A stretch of 64,000 bases of DNA from Roseivivax halodurans JCM 10272 (GTDB lineage: Bacteria; Pseudomonadota; Alphaproteobacteria; Rhodobacterales; Rhodobacteraceae): contig NZ_JALZ01000001.1 of assembly GCF_000521785.1 (NCBI RefSeq), forward strand, positions 186,001 through 250,000, given 5' to 3'. The translations under genes were made by a program, and so were the position numbers. Shown one piece after another: positions 28,844 through 37,884 of the stretch. The notes beneath the pieces were generated by a model, which saw only the letters and a program-made list of their open reading frames with translations, was not told the DNA's origin and did no database searches. Positions within the stretch are counted from its first letter, which is position 1. Each line of letters starts with the position of its first letter.

Positions 28844-30142
28844 TCAGAAGGTGTATTCCGCGCGGAGGCCGACGCCGACCGCGTGGTTGTCCTCGAAGGA
28901 GGCGACCGGCTGGCCCGCGACGCCCGCATCGGCATCACCGAGCCAGGAATAGTTGATCCCGCCCGAGAGGTTCATGCCGCCGTTCGAGTAGCGCCCGCCG
29001 AGCGTCACGCCCCAGAGCCCGTCCGTGGGCCCGAGCGGGGAGACGACGTCCTCGCTGCCCTCGGGCTCGTAGGTCACGCTCATGGAGCCCGCGAAGTCCT
29101 TGGTGAAGGCGCGGCCGAGGCCGAGCGTGTAGCGGTGACCGTCCTCGAGGTTGACGAGGTCGGAGCCGAGCCGCGTCGGCACGAGATCGACCGCGGAGAA
29201 CTCGGTCCAGCGGTAGCTCGCCAGCAGCAGCGTGCCCTCGGCGATGCCGGTCTGGAAATCGAGGTTCAGCGATTGAGGCGTGACGTAGTCGATGTCGGAG
29301 GTGAAAGTCTCGCCGAAAATCCGCTCGGTGATCTCTCCGTCATGCTCGATCTCGGGCGAGTAGGCGGCCGAGAAGCGCAGCGCGATCTCGGGGATCTCGT
29401 AGGCGAAGCCGAGGACGTAACCGGCCTTGGTGTCGTCCTCCATCTCGAACTCGTAGCCATCGGTGGCGGCGAAAGTATCCGAAAGTCCTTCGAAGGCCGC
29501 GCCGATCGCCGCCGTGGTGCCGGCGCCGTAGGTGCCGTCGATGCTCGCCGCCGCGTCGGGGCTGCCGGCGAGTGCCGCGCCCACGGTGGTGCTGTCGAGC
29601 GCCGGCGCACCGGCCGGCAGCCCCGCGTTGAAACCGCGCGTCGCCGCCGACGTCGAGATCGCGTTGCGATAGGCCACGCCGTTGAGGCCGACATCGGCGT
29701 TCACGCGCTCGGCCTTGATGCCGCCGAAGATGCTGAATCGCTCGCCGATCTTGTAGCGCATCACGAAGGTGAGCGCCTCGCTGTCGAGATCGGCATAGGT
29801 GCCGCCGAGATTGGACGTCAGCGGGTTCGCGTCGTAGTCGATGTCCGCGCCGTAGGGCTGGTCGAACATCAGCGAGTAGTTGAGCTGCGGCGTGATCGCG
29901 TTGGTATAGGCGAGTCCGGTCTGTGTGTAGCTCTCGCCGACATCGTCGTAATCGCCGCCTGCGCCGCCGATATCCTCGCCGTCGATGCTCGGATTGACGA
30001 AGCCGAAGCTCAGCGCCGCGGTGTTGTCGGCGGCGAAGATCGGCAGGAGCGACTGTCCCGACCGGTCGAGCCCGGCTGCTCCGGCGCTGCCGGCTGCCAG
30101 GGCAAGTGCAAGCGTCGACGCGCCTGTCGCTAGATATTTCAT
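28844..30142 (-). CDS. OmpP1/FadL-family outer membrane channel
   Basis: 432 aa. Signal peptide ~1-22 (ends GSAGAAG). The mature N-terminus LDRSGQSLLPIFAADNTAALSFG is FadL-like. Alternating amphipathic strands follow, and the last residues AEYTF end in phenylalanine, the outer-membrane barrel sorting signal. FadL proteins pass long-chain fatty acids or other hydrophobic compounds. The ATG at 30142 has GGGAGG just upstream. It is monocistronic, with its own terminator. Confidence 0.87.
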   Translation of the reverse strand: MKYLATGASTLALALAAGSAGAAGLDRSGQSLLPIFAADNTAALSFGFVNPSIDGEDIGGAGGDYDDVGESYTQTGLAYTNAITPQLNYSLMFDQPYGADIDYDANPLTSNLGGTYADLDSEALTFVMRYKIGERFSIFGGIKAERVNADVGLNGVAYRNAISTSAATRGFNAGLPAGAPALDSTTVGAALAGSPDAAASIDGTYGAGTTAAIGAAFEGLSDTFAATDGYEFEMEDDTKAGYVLGFAYEIPEIALRFSAAYSPEIEHDGEITERIFGETFTSDIDYVTPQSLNLDFQTGIAEGTLLLASYRWTEFSAVDLVPTRLGSDLVNLEDGHRYTLGLGRAFTKDFAGSMSVTYEPEGSEDVVSPLGPTDGLWGVTLGGRYSNGGMNLSGGINYSWLGDADAGVAGQPVASFEDNHAVGVGLRAEYTF

Positions 30143-30254
30143 GTAGGCCTCCCTCATCTCTCGGCGGATGTCTCCCGTCATGGGAACGCTAGCGGGAGGA
30201 AAGTTTCGCCTACAAGTTTTACCCGGCGTCACGCTGACGCGTCGCTGCGTAACG

Positions 30255-31151
30255 TCACTTTGGTGTCACAACCCGGGTCTCGCGCCAGATATTCGCATAG
30301 TTCGCACCGAAGATGATGGCCGCGCCGAGAAAGACGTAAGGGTCGAGCGCCTCGCCGTAGAGAGCCATGCCGACGAGGGCGATGATCGGCAGGCGCGCGA
30401 AGTCGATCGGCATGACCACCGTCGCCGGAGCGAGGCCGAGCGCGGTCGTCAGGCAGAAATGCGCGACGAGCCCGGCGGCGCCGATGATCGCGATGAGCGG
30501 CCAGGAGGCCGCGGTCGGCCAGGCGATGTCGCCGTCGAGCCCTGCGCAGATCAGCCCGAAGACCGCCTGCATCAGAGTCAGCCAGAAGAGGATCGAGGCG
30601 ATGTGCTCGGTCCGGGTCAGGCGGCGGGTGAAGACCGCCGAGCCCGCAAAGCCGATCGCCGCGCCCGCGGCGGCGAGCAGGTTCGGATCGAAGCTGCCGG
30701 GAGCGGGGCGAGCGACGATCAGGATGCCGAGAAAGCCGGCGAGGCCCGCGAGGACGCGCGCCTTGGTCAGGTGCTCTCCGAGAACGAGCAGCGAGAGCAG
30801 CATGACCCAGAGCGGCGAGGTGAACTCGACCGCGAAGACCTGCGCCAGCGGTACCGTCGCGACCGCGTAGAACCAGAGGTTCTGTCCGGCGAAATGGCTG
30901 AGATTGCGGATCGTGTGGAGCCCCATGCGCCGCGCGCGGATCTCGCTCCGCGTTCCGGTCAGGCTCGTGACCGAGAGGACCAGCAGGACGCCGATCAGGC
31001 TGCGGTAGAGCATGATCTCGAACGTGTCGAGATCGAGGCTGACCTCCCGGCCCGCGACCGCCATGGTCGAGAACGAGAGGATCGCGCCGCCCATCCAGAG
31101 GCAGGCGCGCAAGGTGTCGGATCGGGCGGTGAGGGCGGAGGTCGTGCTCAT
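30255..31151 (-). CDS. EamA/DMT-family transporter
   Basis: 298 aa with ten helices in two EamA repeats. Typical segments are LWMGGAILSFSTMAVAGREVS at the start and APATVVMPIDFARLPIIALVGMALYGE (split) near the end, the latter resembling the conserved last repeat of this family. Substrate unknown. It is the third EamA protein in the window, but the three do not look like recent duplicates. Confidence 0.85.
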   Translation of the reverse strand: MSTTSALTARSDTLRACLWMGGAILSFSTMAVAGREVSLDLDTFEIMLYRSLIGVLLVLSVTSLTGTRSEIRARRMGLHTIRNLSHFAGQNLWFYAVATVPLAQVFAVEFTSPLWVMLLSLLVLGEHLTKARVLAGLAGFLGILIVARPAPGSFDPNLLAAAGAAIGFAGSAVFTRRLTRTEHIASILFWLTLMQAVFGLICAGLDGDIAWPTAASWPLIAIIGAAGLVAHFCLTTALGLAPATVVMPIDFARLPIIALVGMALYGEALDPYVFLGAAIIFGANYANIWRETRVVTPK

Positions 31152-31212
31152 GGCGGGCAGTAGCGGTCAAGCGCCGGCGGTTTGCAAGGGCCAGACGCCG
31201 GCTCGCTGCGCG

Positions 31213-31260
31213 CCGGGGGCGCTGCCCCCGGACCCCCGGAGTATTTGTGCCAAGAAGAAG
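31213..31260 (+). repeat. Structured intergenic element, copy D
   Basis: Stem CCGGGGGC (31213-31220) / GCCCCCGG (31224-31231) with loop GCT, 8-nt spacer ACCCCCGG, then AGTATTT-GTG-CCAAGAAGAAG. It lies between a downstream EamA gene start and the guaA stop, both on the minus strand, so the element points against local transcription. Confidence 0.8.
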
Positions 31261-31337
31261 GAGGGACCGGGCGCCGGAGGGGGCGGCGGCCGCGGTTGTC
31301 CGTCAGGTGCGGCGCGGGGGCTAGGCGGCCGGTTCGT

Positions 31338-32900
31338 TCATTCCCACTCAATGGTTCCCGGAGGCTTCGAGGTCACGTCATATGTGACGCGGTTGATGCC
31401 GCGCACCTCGTTGATGATGCGCGTCGCCGTCTCGCCGAGGAAATCGTGCGAGAACGGGTAGTAATCGGCGGTCATGCCGTCGACGGAGGTCACCGCGCGC
31501 ATGGCGCAGGCATAGTCGTAGGTGCGCCCGTCGCCCATGACGCCGACGGTGCGGACCGGCAGGAGCGCGACGAAGGCCTGCCAGATCTCGTCGTAGAGAC
31601 CGTGGCGGCGGATCTGGTCGATGAAGACCGCGTCGGCCTTGCGCAGGATCTCGAGCTTTTCGGGCGTGATCTCGCCCGGGCAGCGGATCGCGAGGCCGGG
31701 CCCGGGGAAGGGGTGGCGGCCGATGAAGCTTTGCGGCAGGCCGAGCTCGCGGCCGAGCGCGCGGACCTCGTCCTTGAAGAGCTCGCGCAGCGGCTCGACG
31801 AGCTTGAGGCCCATCTTTTCCGGCAGGCCGCCGACATTGTGGTGCGACTTGATGGTGACCGAGGGGCCGCCGGCGAAGCTGACGCTTTCGATCACGTCGG
31901 GATAGAGCGTGCCCTGCGCGAGGAAGGAGGCGCCGTCGATGTCGTTCGCGTGCTTCTGGAAGACGTCGATGAAGAGCCGGCCGATGGTCTTGCGCTTGAC
32001 CTCGGGGTCGCTGACCCCGGTGAGCTCGCCGAGGAAGAGGTCGCGCTCGTCGGCGTGGATCAGGGGGATGTTGTAGTGGTCGCGGAACATCGCCACGACC
32101 TCGTCGGCCTCGCCCTGGCGCAGCAGGCCGTGGTCGACGAAGACGCAGGTGAGCTGGTCGCCGATCGCCTCGTGGATCAGGACCGCCGCGACCGAACTGT
32201 CGACGCCGCCGGAGAGGCCGCAGATGACCTTGGCGTCGCCGACCTCTTCGCGGATCTGGCGGATCGCCTCGTCGCGATAGGCGGCCATGGTCCAGTCGCC
32301 GGTAAAGCCCGCGTCGCGCACGAAGTTCTCGAGGAGCGTGCGGCCGTTCGGGGTGTGGTGCACCTCGGGGTGGAACTGCACGGCGTAGAACCGGCGCTCG
32401 AGATCGGAGGTGACCGCATAGGGCGCGCCGGGCGAGGTGCCGTAGACCGCAAAGCCGGGCGCGAGCCGCGCGACGTGGTCGCCGTGGCTCATCCAGACCT
32501 GCTCGCGGCCGGTGCCGTCCATGAACCAGCCGGTCAGAAGGTCGATGCGCTCTTCGGCGGGCGTGACCCAGGCTCGGCCGAATTCGGCGGTGCCGTCGCC
32601 GCGATGGACCTCTCCGCCGAGCATCTGCGTCATGACCTGCTGGCCGTAGCAGATGCCGAGGACCGGAACGCCCAGCTCGAAGACGCGCATCGGGGGACGC
32701 GGCGCGTCCTCGTCCACCACCGAGGCGGGACCGCCGGAGAGGATCACCGCCTTCGGCTTCAGATCGTCGAGGAAATCCTCGGTCACCTGCTGGAACGGGT
32801 GGATCTCGCAATAGACGTTGAGCTCGCGCAGGCGGCGGGCGATGAGCTGCGTCACTTGGGAGCCGAAATCGACGATGAGAAGGCGGTCATGCTGGGTCAT
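31338..32900 (-). CDS. guaA: GMP synthase (glutamine-hydrolysing)
   Basis: 520 aa. Converts XMP to GMP. The N-terminal glutaminase has the nucleophile GICYGQQ and a later HPE motif in [11 protein letters not shown]. The ATP pyrophosphatase domain has the PP-loop [11 protein letters not shown], and the C-terminal dimer domain ends [11 protein letters not shown], the standard terminus. ATG at 32900 gives [15 protein letters not shown]; upstream extensions are not homologous. Confidence 0.97.
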   Translation of the reverse strand: MTQHDRLLIVDFGSQVTQLIARRLRELNVYCEIHPFQQVTEDFLDDLKPKAVILSGGPASVVDEDAPRPPMRVFELGVPVLGICYGQQVMTQMLGGEVHRGDGTAEFGRAWVTPAEERIDLLTGWFMDGTGREQVWMSHGDHVARLAPGFAVYGTSPGAPYAVTSDLERRFYAVQFHPEVHHTPNGRTLLENFVRDAGFTGDWTMAAYRDEAIRQIREEVGDAKVICGLSGGVDSSVAAVLIHEAIGDQLTCVFVDHGLLRQGEADEVVAMFRDHYNIPLIHADERDLFLGELTGVSDPEVKRKTIGRLFIDVFQKHANDIDGASFLAQGTLYPDVIESVSFAGGPSVTIKSHHNVGGLPEKMGLKLVEPLRELFKDEVRALGRELGLPQSFIGRHPFPGPGLAIRCPGEITPEKLEILRKADAVFIDQIRRHGLYDEIWQAFVALLPVRTVGVMGDGRTYDYACAMRAVTSVDGMTADYYPFSHDFLGETATRIINEVRGINRVTYDVTSKPPGTIEWE

Positions 32901-32946
32901 GGACGCCGAATAGGGCGAAGCCCGGGACGGCGCAAGCACCGATGGC

Positions 32947-33630
32947 TCAGCCCATGGAGGAGGCCCTGGACTTGCCCGCTCGGCGGCCGGCCGTGCGGTC
33001 GCGATGCCAGCTCCAGAGGGCGACGCCGCTCCACGACGCGATGTAGACCCCGCCAAGCGCGATGATGACCGCGCCGGGCACGGGGCCGATGGAGGCCCTC
33101 TCGACGGCTTCGGCGACGCTCGCGGTGGGGGCGGGGTGAACGATGATCTTGCCGGCGAAGGCGAGGGCCTGGATCAGCAGGATCCAGAGGTAATTGCGGC
33201 GGATGCGGCGCCCGACCGCGACGAGGAAGCTGACATGATAGCGCGGGCGGAGGTAATCCTCGGCCAGGACTCCCTGCCAGTCCTCCTCCATGTGCAGGTC
33301 GCCCTCGATCAGCATCGGGGCGTAGAAATGCGTCTCCATCCAGCGGGCCCGGGCGCGCCAGACGTTGAAGTAGCGGTAGCGGCGCGCCTCGAGGACGAGA
33401 AAGAGCATGATCAGCACGCCGACGAGCACGAGCGGCAGGGGTGACGCCTGCGGCGCGGCATAGGAGATCGAGAGCGCGACGCCCAGCGTGACCACCGACC
33501 AGTTCGTGGTCGTGTCGAGGCGCGTGCGCCACATCGTGCTGCGATACACCTCTCCCCGGTAGAGATGCGCGAGCGCGCCCATTTCCGCCGCGGTCAGGGT
33601 GCCACGGGGTTTGCTGTCCTCGGCCGAGAT
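32947..33630 (-). CDS. DUF2270 membrane protein, probably using an ATC start codon
   Basis: DUF2270-type integral membrane protein: [27 protein letters not shown] (split) is the family N-terminal signature, followed by a pair of helices ([16 protein letters not shown] and [15 protein letters not shown]), a soluble middle, and two helices near the end. The first ATG (33582) would begin at the signature itself. Upstream codons keep an apparently coding sequence, [15 protein letters not shown], and an ATC at 33630 lies 8 nt after a perfect GGAGG. No ATG, GTG or TTG exists between the upstream stop and 33582. I therefore infer an ATC start (227 aa); 32947-33582 is the conservative call. Function unknown. 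Confidence 0.7.
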   Translation of the reverse strand: MSAEDSKPRGTLTAAEMGALAHLYRGEVYRSTMWRTRLDTTTNWSVVTLGVALSISYAAPQASPLPLVLVGVLIMLFLVLEARRYRYFNVWRARARWMETHFYAPMLIEGDLHMEEDWQGVLAEDYLRPRYHVSFLVAVGRRIRRNYLWILLIQALAFAGKIIVHPAPTASVAEAVERASIGPVPGAVIIALGGVYIASWSGVALWSWHRDRTAGRRAGKSRASSMG

Positions 33631-33699
33631 CGCGATGTCCTCCGGGTTGCCTCGGGCTGAGCATGCCCGCGCGGGGGCGAGGCGGTCAATCGCGCCGGA

Positions 33700-34482
33700 T
33701 CACGGAATGGGGGAAAGCAATTCGGGCGCGGTGACGATGTGGCGCACGCCGTGGGCGTGGTGTTCGTCGAAGACGTTGCCGCTTTCGGCCCAGTCGTGCA
33801 GCGAGCCGATGTCGAGACGCGCGCAGTCGGGCCGGACGCTCCACGTCACCTGCAGGGGCGAGCAGGCCGATTGCGAATAGGACGACCCGGTCGTGGAGCC
33901 CGCGAAGGTCACGGGATCGCCGGTGCCTGTGGGCAGGGCGCGGGGCTGGGGGCGGCCGTCGGCGGTATGCCCGCGATAGGAGAAGTCGGAGAAATCGAGC
34001 GCGTCGGGATCGTTCACCAGCAGGAAGACCTGCGCCTCGACCCGCAGCTCGGGATTGGTGCAGGTCTCCGACAGGCAGGAGCCGAGGCCCGGGCCGGGGG
34101 CGACCGGGCAGGAGGTGAAGACCCAGTGCACCTCGATGGTGTTCCCCGGGGACACACCTTCGAAGTTCCGGCGGCTGGTGGGCGCAAGGTCGGACGGCGA
34201 GAGCCGCCAGGTGTCGTTGCAGGCCCAGCCGCCATCGGGACCCTCGCCGGCCGGCACCGAATATCCGGGGCCCTTGTGCTCTGCCTGCGCGTGGACGTGG
34301 ATGTTGCAGAGGCGCATGTCGCTTGCGGGCGGGGCCGGCGTCCAGACCTGGCGGTTGAGACCGATGCGGGACGCGATGTCGCGCGGGGCCTGGGGGCCGT
34401 ATCCCTGGCAGATCTCCTCGGCCCCCGCGGGCAGGGCGAGCGCGGCGAGGAACAGGGCGAGGCAGGCGAGGATCCTTGGCAT
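33700..34482 (-). CDS. Putative delta-class carbonic anhydrase, secreted
   Basis: 260 aa with signal peptide ~1-21 (ends PAGA). Candidate zinc-ligand pattern: CNIHVHAQAEHK (His62, His64, His69) and EVHWVF (His119). Other segments recalled from the delta-CA (CA_like) family are PGPGLGSCLSETC, CSPLQVTWSVRP, and DEHHAHGVRHIV near the end. Several cysteines suggest disulfides in the periplasm. Would hydrate CO2 in the periplasm. The class was first described in a marine diatom. The assignment is from remembered motifs, not a search. It is monocistronic, 69 bp upstream of the DUF2270 gene. Confidence 0.75.
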   Translation of the reverse strand: MPRILACLALFLAALALPAGAEEICQGYGPQAPRDIASRIGLNRQVWTPAPPASDMRLCNIHVHAQAEHKGPGYSVPAGEGPDGGWACNDTWRLSPSDLAPTSRRNFEGVSPGNTIEVHWVFTSCPVAPGPGLGSCLSETCTNPELRVEAQVFLLVNDPDALDFSDFSYRGHTADGRPQPRALPTGTGDPVTFAGSTTGSSYSQSACSPLQVTWSVRPDCARLDIGSLHDWAESGNVFDEHHAHGVRHIVTAPELLSPIP

Positions 34483-34655
34483 GCGTTTTCCGGATCTGGG
34501 AGCAGGCCGCATTCCAGCATGCGAGGTCTCAAGATCGGGTTTACGGCGCCCTGCCGAACATCATGTCGCATTCAGGACGCAGAGGCCGCATACGGGCGGC
34601 GCTCGCCACGGGACTGGGGATAGACCGAAGCCAGACGATGTGAGGGGAACCGATC

Positions 34656-36206
34656 ATGCAGGACCAGACCGTAGGGCGGCGCCGCGGGCGCGCGAGTGGC
34701 GGTGGTGCCGCACGGCGCGCCGAGCGCACGGCCACCGGCGTCGAGACCGCGCGGTTCATCACGCGCAACATCCCCGATTACGAGGTCCTCACCGAAGAGG
34801 CGATCGAGACGATCGAATGGAACGCCGAGACGGTGCTCGAAGAGATCGGCGTGAATTTCGTCAACAATCCCGCGGCGCTGGAGCGCTGGCGGCAGGCGGG
34901 CGCGGATGTGAGCGGAGAGCGTGTGCGCATTCCGCGCGGCCTCGCGCGCAAGCTGATCGCGACAGCGCCGGGAGAGTTCGTCCAGCATGCCCGCAATCCC
35001 GAGAGGTCGGTGACGATCGGCGGGCGGAACCTCGTCCTCGCGCCCGTCTACGGGCCGCCCTTCGTGCGTGATCTCGACGGCGGACGGCGCTATGCGACGA
35101 TCCAGGACTTCCGCAACTTCGTGAAGCTCGGGCACATGTCAAAATGGCTTCACCATTCGGGCGGAACAGTGTGCGAGCCGACCGACGTGGCGGTGAACAA
35201 ACGCCATCTCGACATGATCGAGGCGCATGCGACGCTGACCGACAAGCCGTTCATGGGCTCGGTCACCGAACCCGGCCGGGCGCGCGATTCGGTCGAGATG
35301 TGCGAGCTGATCTTCGGCAAGGAGTTCGTGCAGGGCAATTGCGTGCTGACCTCGCTCATCAACATCAACTCGCCGCTCACCTTCGACGACACCATGATGG
35401 GCGCGCTCGAGGTCTATGCCGCGGCGGGTCAGGCCTGCATCGTGTCGCCCTTCATCGTCGGCGGCGCGATGGCGCCGGTCACCGTTGCTGGCACGCTGAC
35501 GCAGGTGCTCGCCGAGAGCCTTGCGGGATGCGCCTATACGCAGCTCGTCCGACCCGGCGCGCCGGTGATCATGGGGGCCTTCGTGACCTCCATCGACATG
35601 AATTCGGGCGCGCCGACCTTCGGCACGCCAGAGGCGGCGCAGATCACCTACGGCGCGGGCCAGCTCGCGCGACGGCTCGGGCTGCCCTACCGCTCGGCGG
35701 GCGCGTTCAACGGCGCCAAGCTGCCCGACGCGCAGGCCGCCTACGAGACCGCGAACACGCTGCAGACGGGGCTTCTCTCCGGCGTCAACTTCATGCTCCA
35801 TGCCTGCGGCTGGCTCGAGGGCGGGCTCGTGTCCTCCTACGAGAAGTTCGTGATGGACGCCGATCAGCTCGGCGCGCTGCACAGGATGGCCGCGGGTGTC
35901 TCGGCGGACGAGACGGCGCAGGCGATGGACGCGATCCGCGAGGTGGGGCCGGGCGGGCATTACCTCGGCTGCGCGCACACGCAGGCGAATTTCAAGTCGG
36001 CGTTCTGGCGCTCCGAGGTCTTCGACTACAAGCCCTACGAGACCTGGTCGGAAGACGGCGGGCAGGACACCGCCACGCTCGCTTCCGCGCGGGTGCGCAA
36101 GCTTCTCGATGCCTACACGCCGCCCCCGATCGATCCGGGCATCGCCGAGAGCCTGCGCGATTACGTGGCCCGCAAGAAGGACGCCGAGCCCGACGCCTTC
36201 GCGTGA
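34656..36206 (+). CDS. Trimethylamine methyltransferase (MttB) family protein without pyrrolysine
   Basis: 516 aa. COG5598-type methyltransferase; characterised non-pyrrolysine members demethylate quaternary amines such as glycine betaine, passing the methyl group to a corrinoid protein. The frame has no internal TAG, so it lacks the pyrrolysine of archaeal MttB. Family segments: TVCEPTDVAVNKRHLDM, SLININSPLTFDDTMMGAL, and the C-terminal PGGHYLGCAHTQANFKSAFW. The N-terminus is basic and disordered. No corrinoid protein or reactivase is adjacent, so substrate and partner are unknown. The 3' end overlaps the convergent DUF6477 gene by 46 bp. Confidence 0.88.
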   Translation: MQDQTVGRRRGRASGGGAARRAERTATGVETARFITRNIPDYEVLTEEAIETIEWNAETVLEEIGVNFVNNPAALERWRQAGADVSGERVRIPRGLARKLIATAPGEFVQHARNPERSVTIGGRNLVLAPVYGPPFVRDLDGGRRYATIQDFRNFVKLGHMSKWLHHSGGTVCEPTDVAVNKRHLDMIEAHATLTDKPFMGSVTEPGRARDSVEMCELIFGKEFVQGNCVLTSLININSPLTFDDTMMGALEVYAAAGQACIVSPFIVGGAMAPVTVAGTLTQVLAESLAGCAYTQLVRPGAPVIMGAFVTSIDMNSGAPTFGTPEAAQITYGAGQLARRLGLPYRSAGAFNGAKLPDAQAAYETANTLQTGLLSGVNFMLHACGWLEGGLVSSYEKFVMDADQLGALHRMAAGVSADETAQAMDAIREVGPGGHYLGCAHTQANFKSAFWRSEVFDYKPYETWSEDGGQDTATLASARVRKLLDAYTPPPIDPGIAESLRDYVARKKDAEPDAFA

Positions 36207-36517
36207 TCGGGTGGCGGAGCGATCTCCTCTGATGCCTGTTCCCGCCGCGCGATCTCGAGCTCGGCGATGATGGCTGACAGAAGCTCGACGTGGCGCGCCG
36301 GCGAATAGCCCGCGCTTCCCGACCGCCGCGCCGCGTCGAGCGGCTCTTCGGTTTCGAGCAGCCGCGTGAGGGCCTCTTCGGGGTCTGCGGCGGCCTGCGC
36401 GCCGATCAGGCGGGGCAGGTGGCGGCTGCGGGTGTACCCTTCCGACCCGATGCGGGCTGCCCGCACGAGCAGCCGCGGCCGGCGCATTCCGGATACAATC
36501 TGAGATAGAGTTTGCAT
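36161..36517 (-). CDS. DUF6477-like small protein
   Basis: 118 aa from the ATG at 36517, which has AAGGAG upstream. The sequence RRPRLLVRAARIGSEGYTRSRHLPRLIG, then a helical middle and a disordered C-terminus, resembles DUF6477 proteins of Rhodobacteraceae as I remember them. No catalytic motif. It is divergent from the DUF6456 gene, and its 3' end runs 46 bp into the mttB 3' end. Function unknown. Confidence 0.75.
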   Translation of the reverse strand: MQTLSQIVSGMRRPRLLVRAARIGSEGYTRSRHLPRLIGAQAAADPEEALTRLLETEEPLDAARRSGSAGYSPARHVELLSAIIAELEIARREQASEEIAPPPDHAKASGSASFLRAT

Positions 36518-36738
36518 GTTCGGCTCCTTGTGACGCCGACGCATGGTTTCACGGTTTCTGACGCCGTCGCGGCGGTTTCCGCTCGGCGGTCTCTCAATTT
36601 CCGATTGTTTGTGAATTCGAAGCAAAATTGAGGGGCCGGCAGGAATGTTAAGGTTTGGGTAACGTTAACCAACAAACCATTACGTCATTCCTGTGGACTT
36701 ATCTGGGGACAGTACGTGTAGAAACTGGGGACAAAGGC
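36518..36738. promoter_or_regulatory. Divergent promoter region with CtrA-like site
   Basis: This 221-bp divergent region is markedly more AT-rich than its surroundings. It has TTAA (36648-36651), 7 nt, then GTAAC (36659-36663), one mismatch from the alphaproteobacterial CtrA consensus TTAA-N7-TTAAC, followed at once by TTAACC (36665-36670). The short palindrome GTTAAC is also present. Probably a regulated promoter for one or both flanking genes. Confidence 0.35.
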
Positions 36739-37818
36739 ATGTTGACGATCAGAAGTACCGCTACCGGGAGGATCCTGCCGGACTGGGTGCCGCCCGAGGC
36801 GAAAAGATATCTCGAACATACCGAGAGCGGCACGTCGATGCGCGCGCTCGCCCGCGCGTCGGGCTGCCACGCCTCCACGGTCATGCGGCAGGTGCGCAAG
36901 ATCGAGGTGCGCCGCGAAGACCCGCTCGTGGATGCGGCGCTGCGCCAGCTCGGCGCGGTTGGGGGACGGGCAGAGGGACATACGATGCAGGAGGGGGCCG
37001 GCGTGACCATGTGCAAGGGCGACAGCGGCGAGACGCTGGACGACGCGACGCTGCGGCGCGAGGCCGAGAAGGTCCTGCGGATGCTGTGCTGGCCGGGCAC
37101 GATCCTGGCCGTCGCACGCGACATGGACAAGGCGGTGGTGGTCAGCGGCGATGCGACCGGTGCGGCCGGGCGCAAGCTCGTCGTCGATGCGCCGGTGGCG
37201 CAGGCGATGGCGCTGAAGGAGTGGATCGCCTGCGGAGAGCCGGGGCGGGTGTCGCGCTATGCGATCACGGCCGCCGGACGCACGGCGCTCCGGGAGATGA
37301 CGCAGGTCGGCGACGCCACCGCCGCGGGGTTCGCCGAGGCGCCGATCCGGTTCGAGCCGCGCGAGCGGATTGTCCCGCCCCCCGACCGGCGTGCCTATGT
37401 GGCGGAGACACCGGTTCTGGCGCTGGCGCGGCGGCGCGACAAGGCCGGAGAGCCGTTCCTGACCGCGGCGCAGTATCAGGCCTCCGAACGGCTGCGGGAG
37501 GATTTCGAGATCGCCTCGCTCGCCCCCGGAGGAGAGCCGGACGTCTCGGCCATGACGCGTGGAACCTGGGCGGTGGGGTCCGTGCGCGGGCGGCCCGGCG
37601 AGGCGGCGGACCGGATGGCGCTGGCGCTGGCGGAACTCGGTCCCGGCCTTGGCGACATGGCCATTCGCTGCTGCTGCAGGCTCGAGGGGCTAGAGACGGC
37701 GGAGCGCAGTCTCGGCTGGTCGGCGCGGTCGGGCAAGATCGTGCTGCGCATCGCGCTCGACCGGCTGGCGCGTCATTACGCCAGCGAGAAGGGGCAGTTG
37801 CGCGGCCTGATCGGGTGA
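36739..37818 (+). CDS. DUF6456 helix-turn-helix protein
   Basis: 359 aa. The N-terminal half has a helix-turn-helix (SMRALARASGCHASTVMRQVRKIE). The C-terminal domain (AAQYQASERLREDFEIASLAP to RCCCRLEGLETAERSLGWSARSGK, split) matches the DUF6456 pattern of Rhodobacteraceae regulators. The ATG at 36739 has AAAGG upstream; a TTG at 36655 lies in the promoter region and is unlikely. Probably a DNA-binding regulator; target unknown. Followed by a strong bidirectional terminator. Confidence 0.8.
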   Translation: MLTIRSTATGRILPDWVPPEAKRYLEHTESGTSMRALARASGCHASTVMRQVRKIEVRREDPLVDAALRQLGAVGGRAEGHTMQEGAGVTMCKGDSGETLDDATLRREAEKVLRMLCWPGTILAVARDMDKAVVVSGDATGAAGRKLVVDAPVAQAMALKEWIACGEPGRVSRYAITAAGRTALREMTQVGDATAAGFAEAPIRFEPRERIVPPPDRRAYVAETPVLALARRRDKAGEPFLTAAQYQASERLREDFEIASLAPGGEPDVSAMTRGTWAVGSVRGRPGEAADRMALALAELGPGLGDMAIRCCCRLEGLETAERSLGWSARSGKIVLRIALDRLARHYASEKGQLRGLIG

Positions 37819-37834
37819 CCGGGCGCGCGCGGAA

Positions 37835-37859
37835 AAGCGCCCGCAGAGAGCGGGCGCTT
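37835..37859. terminator. Bidirectional terminator between DUF6456 gene and katA
   Basis: A perfect 10-bp stem, AAGCGCCCGC (37835-37844) and GCGGGCGCTT (37850-37859), with loop AGAGA, sits between the convergent stops. Flanking AA and TT give it polarity in both directions. Confidence 0.75.
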
Positions 37860-37884
37860 CACATGTCGGTTTGCCGGGCGGGAC

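Noticed and set aside
34656-36206. Pyrrolysine-encoding TAG in the MttB gene
   Set aside because: The frame is open throughout; the protein is full length without readthrough.
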